Assembly: GCA_963578625.1 (NCBI GenBank)
Contig: CAUZEO010000358.1
Coordinates: 1 to 5,283 of the forward strand
Direction of reading: 5' to 3'
Origin: CAUZEO01 sp963578625
Lineage (GTDB): Bacteria; Verrucomicrobiota; Kiritimatiellia; SLOV01
DNA length: 5,283 nucleotides
In this document: positions 4,727 through 5,283 of the stretch, piece after piece
Layout: the number at the start of each line of letters is the position of its first letter
How positions within the stretch are numbered: the stretch's first letter is position 1
Translations under genes and position numbers: made by a program
Notes under the pieces: generated by a model
The model's input: only the letters and a program-made list of their open reading frames with translations
Told to the model about the DNA's origin: nothing
Database searches by the model: none

Positions 4727-5283
4727 ATGAGTAACGAGTCACACATGCTGGCTACGGTTCAGACTGCACTCTGCCTTTGGATCGCATCTGCCGTCACCTC
4801 AGCCGCGATCATCTATCCGATCGATGGACCCAAGAGATCTCCCGATTCTACGGATGGCGATGCAGAATTTTCCACCCGTGTGGATCTCGATGGGGATACT
4901 GCCGTCATTGGAGCGCCGGAAGCCAACGCAGGTTTTGCCGGGAGCGGATCCGCCTACGTACAAGGACGGGATGTCGGCGGCGCCGACGCATGGGGCAAGA
5001 TCAAGAAACTGATCGCCTCCGACCTGTTCACCGCCGACGCGTTCGGAACCGACGTTGCCATCTCCGGCGACTTCATCGCCGTGGGCGCGCCGGACGAAGA
5101 CACCGAGGCTTCAGGAGGAGGCGCGGTGTACGTCTTTCACCGCAATGAAGGCGGCACAGACCAGTGGGGCGAAGTGGCAAAACTGACAATTCCCGGAATC
5201 GACAGCGGCGCGAATATGGGCGCCCAGGTCGACTTGAGCGGCTTCGTGTTGATGGCAAGCGCCCCGGAGGAGCATTTTGACCG
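4727..5283 (+). CDS. Secreted FG-GAP repeat protein, N-terminal part (3'-partial)
   Basis: The first 185 codons are present; the frame runs off the window without a stop. Residues 7-27 (MLATVQTALCLWIASAVTSAA) form a signal-peptide-like hydrophobic stretch with an Ala-rich cleavage region. Its n-region lacks Lys or Arg, which is unusual. Then come integrin-like FG-GAP (FG-GAP_2) repeats with an exact 58-residue period: FSTRVDLDGDTAVIGAP (48-64), FGTDVAISGDFIAVGAP (106-122) and MGAQVDLSGFVLMASAP (164-180). Each of the first two continues with an Ala-Tyr/Val-Tyr-Val strand and a Trp-led segment, WGKIKKLIASD (89-99) and WGEVAKL (147-153). Such repeats build a beta-propeller outside the cytoplasm; roles of relatives are mostly uncharacterised, often surface binding or adhesion. 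The third copy is degenerate (SAP for GAP). Start is ATG 4727, or ATG 4745 with a shorter n-region. Both have weak ribosome binding sites. It lies 53 bases after the TRAP operon. Confidence 0.85.
   Translation, partial: MSNESHMLATVQTALCLWIASAVTSAAIIYPIDGPKRSPDSTDGDAEFSTRVDLDGDTAVIGAPEANAGFAGSGSAYVQGRDVGGADAWGKIKKLIASDLFTADAFGTDVAISGDFIAVGAPDEDTEASGGGAVYVFHRNEGGTDQWGEVAKLTIPGIDSGANMGAQVDLSGFVLMASAPEEHFD

Overview
The window holds ordinary bacterial chromosomal DNA with four protein-coding loci and two gene-free stretches of almost 500 bases. The best clue to the host is the aminotransferase, which is collinear with Escherichia coli AspC, including residue numbering at the active site. Together with moderate-to-high GC, this suggests a proteobacterium, probably gamma- or betaproteobacterial. 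That placement is an inference from one gene, and no genus can be named.

Layout, left to right. (1) Positions 1-635, plus strand: an unrecognised, apparently membrane-anchored protein. Its reading frame breaks at a run of four T near 435-438, so the C-terminal transmembrane tail (441-635) sits in another frame. (2) Positions 636-1124: a convergent intergenic stretch with no convincing gene, containing a 13-bp imperfect inverted repeat (890-902/953-965) and a short coding-like remnant on the minus strand. (3) Positions 1125-2318, minus strand: a full-length aspartate/aromatic aminotransferase of the AspC type with all key residues present. (4) Positions 2319-2802: a divergent intergenic stretch with a candidate aspC promoter and a roughly 300-bp cluster of inverted and direct repeats (2451-2746) around small palindromes. 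(5) Positions 2803-4673, plus strand: the two membrane subunits of a TRAP transporter (small DctQ-type and large DctM-type), overlapping by ATGA and resembling the mannitol/chloroaromatic (FcbT2/FcbT3) branch. (6) Positions 4727-5283, plus strand: the first 185 codons of a secreted FG-GAP repeat protein with a 58-residue repeat period, cut off by the window end.

How the genes may work together: the TRAP subunits would form a sodium- or proton-driven importer of an organic acid, but the periplasmic solute-binding protein that gives specificity is not in the window. AspC interconverts amino acids and 2-oxo acids, and some relatives of this TRAP branch carry 2-oxo acids or lactate, so a metabolic link is possible but unproven. 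The FG-GAP protein has a plausible promoter of its own and need not belong to the transporter operon. I found no clear new biological system. The features most worth a second look are the repeat cluster between aspC and the TRAP genes and the frameshifted membrane protein.
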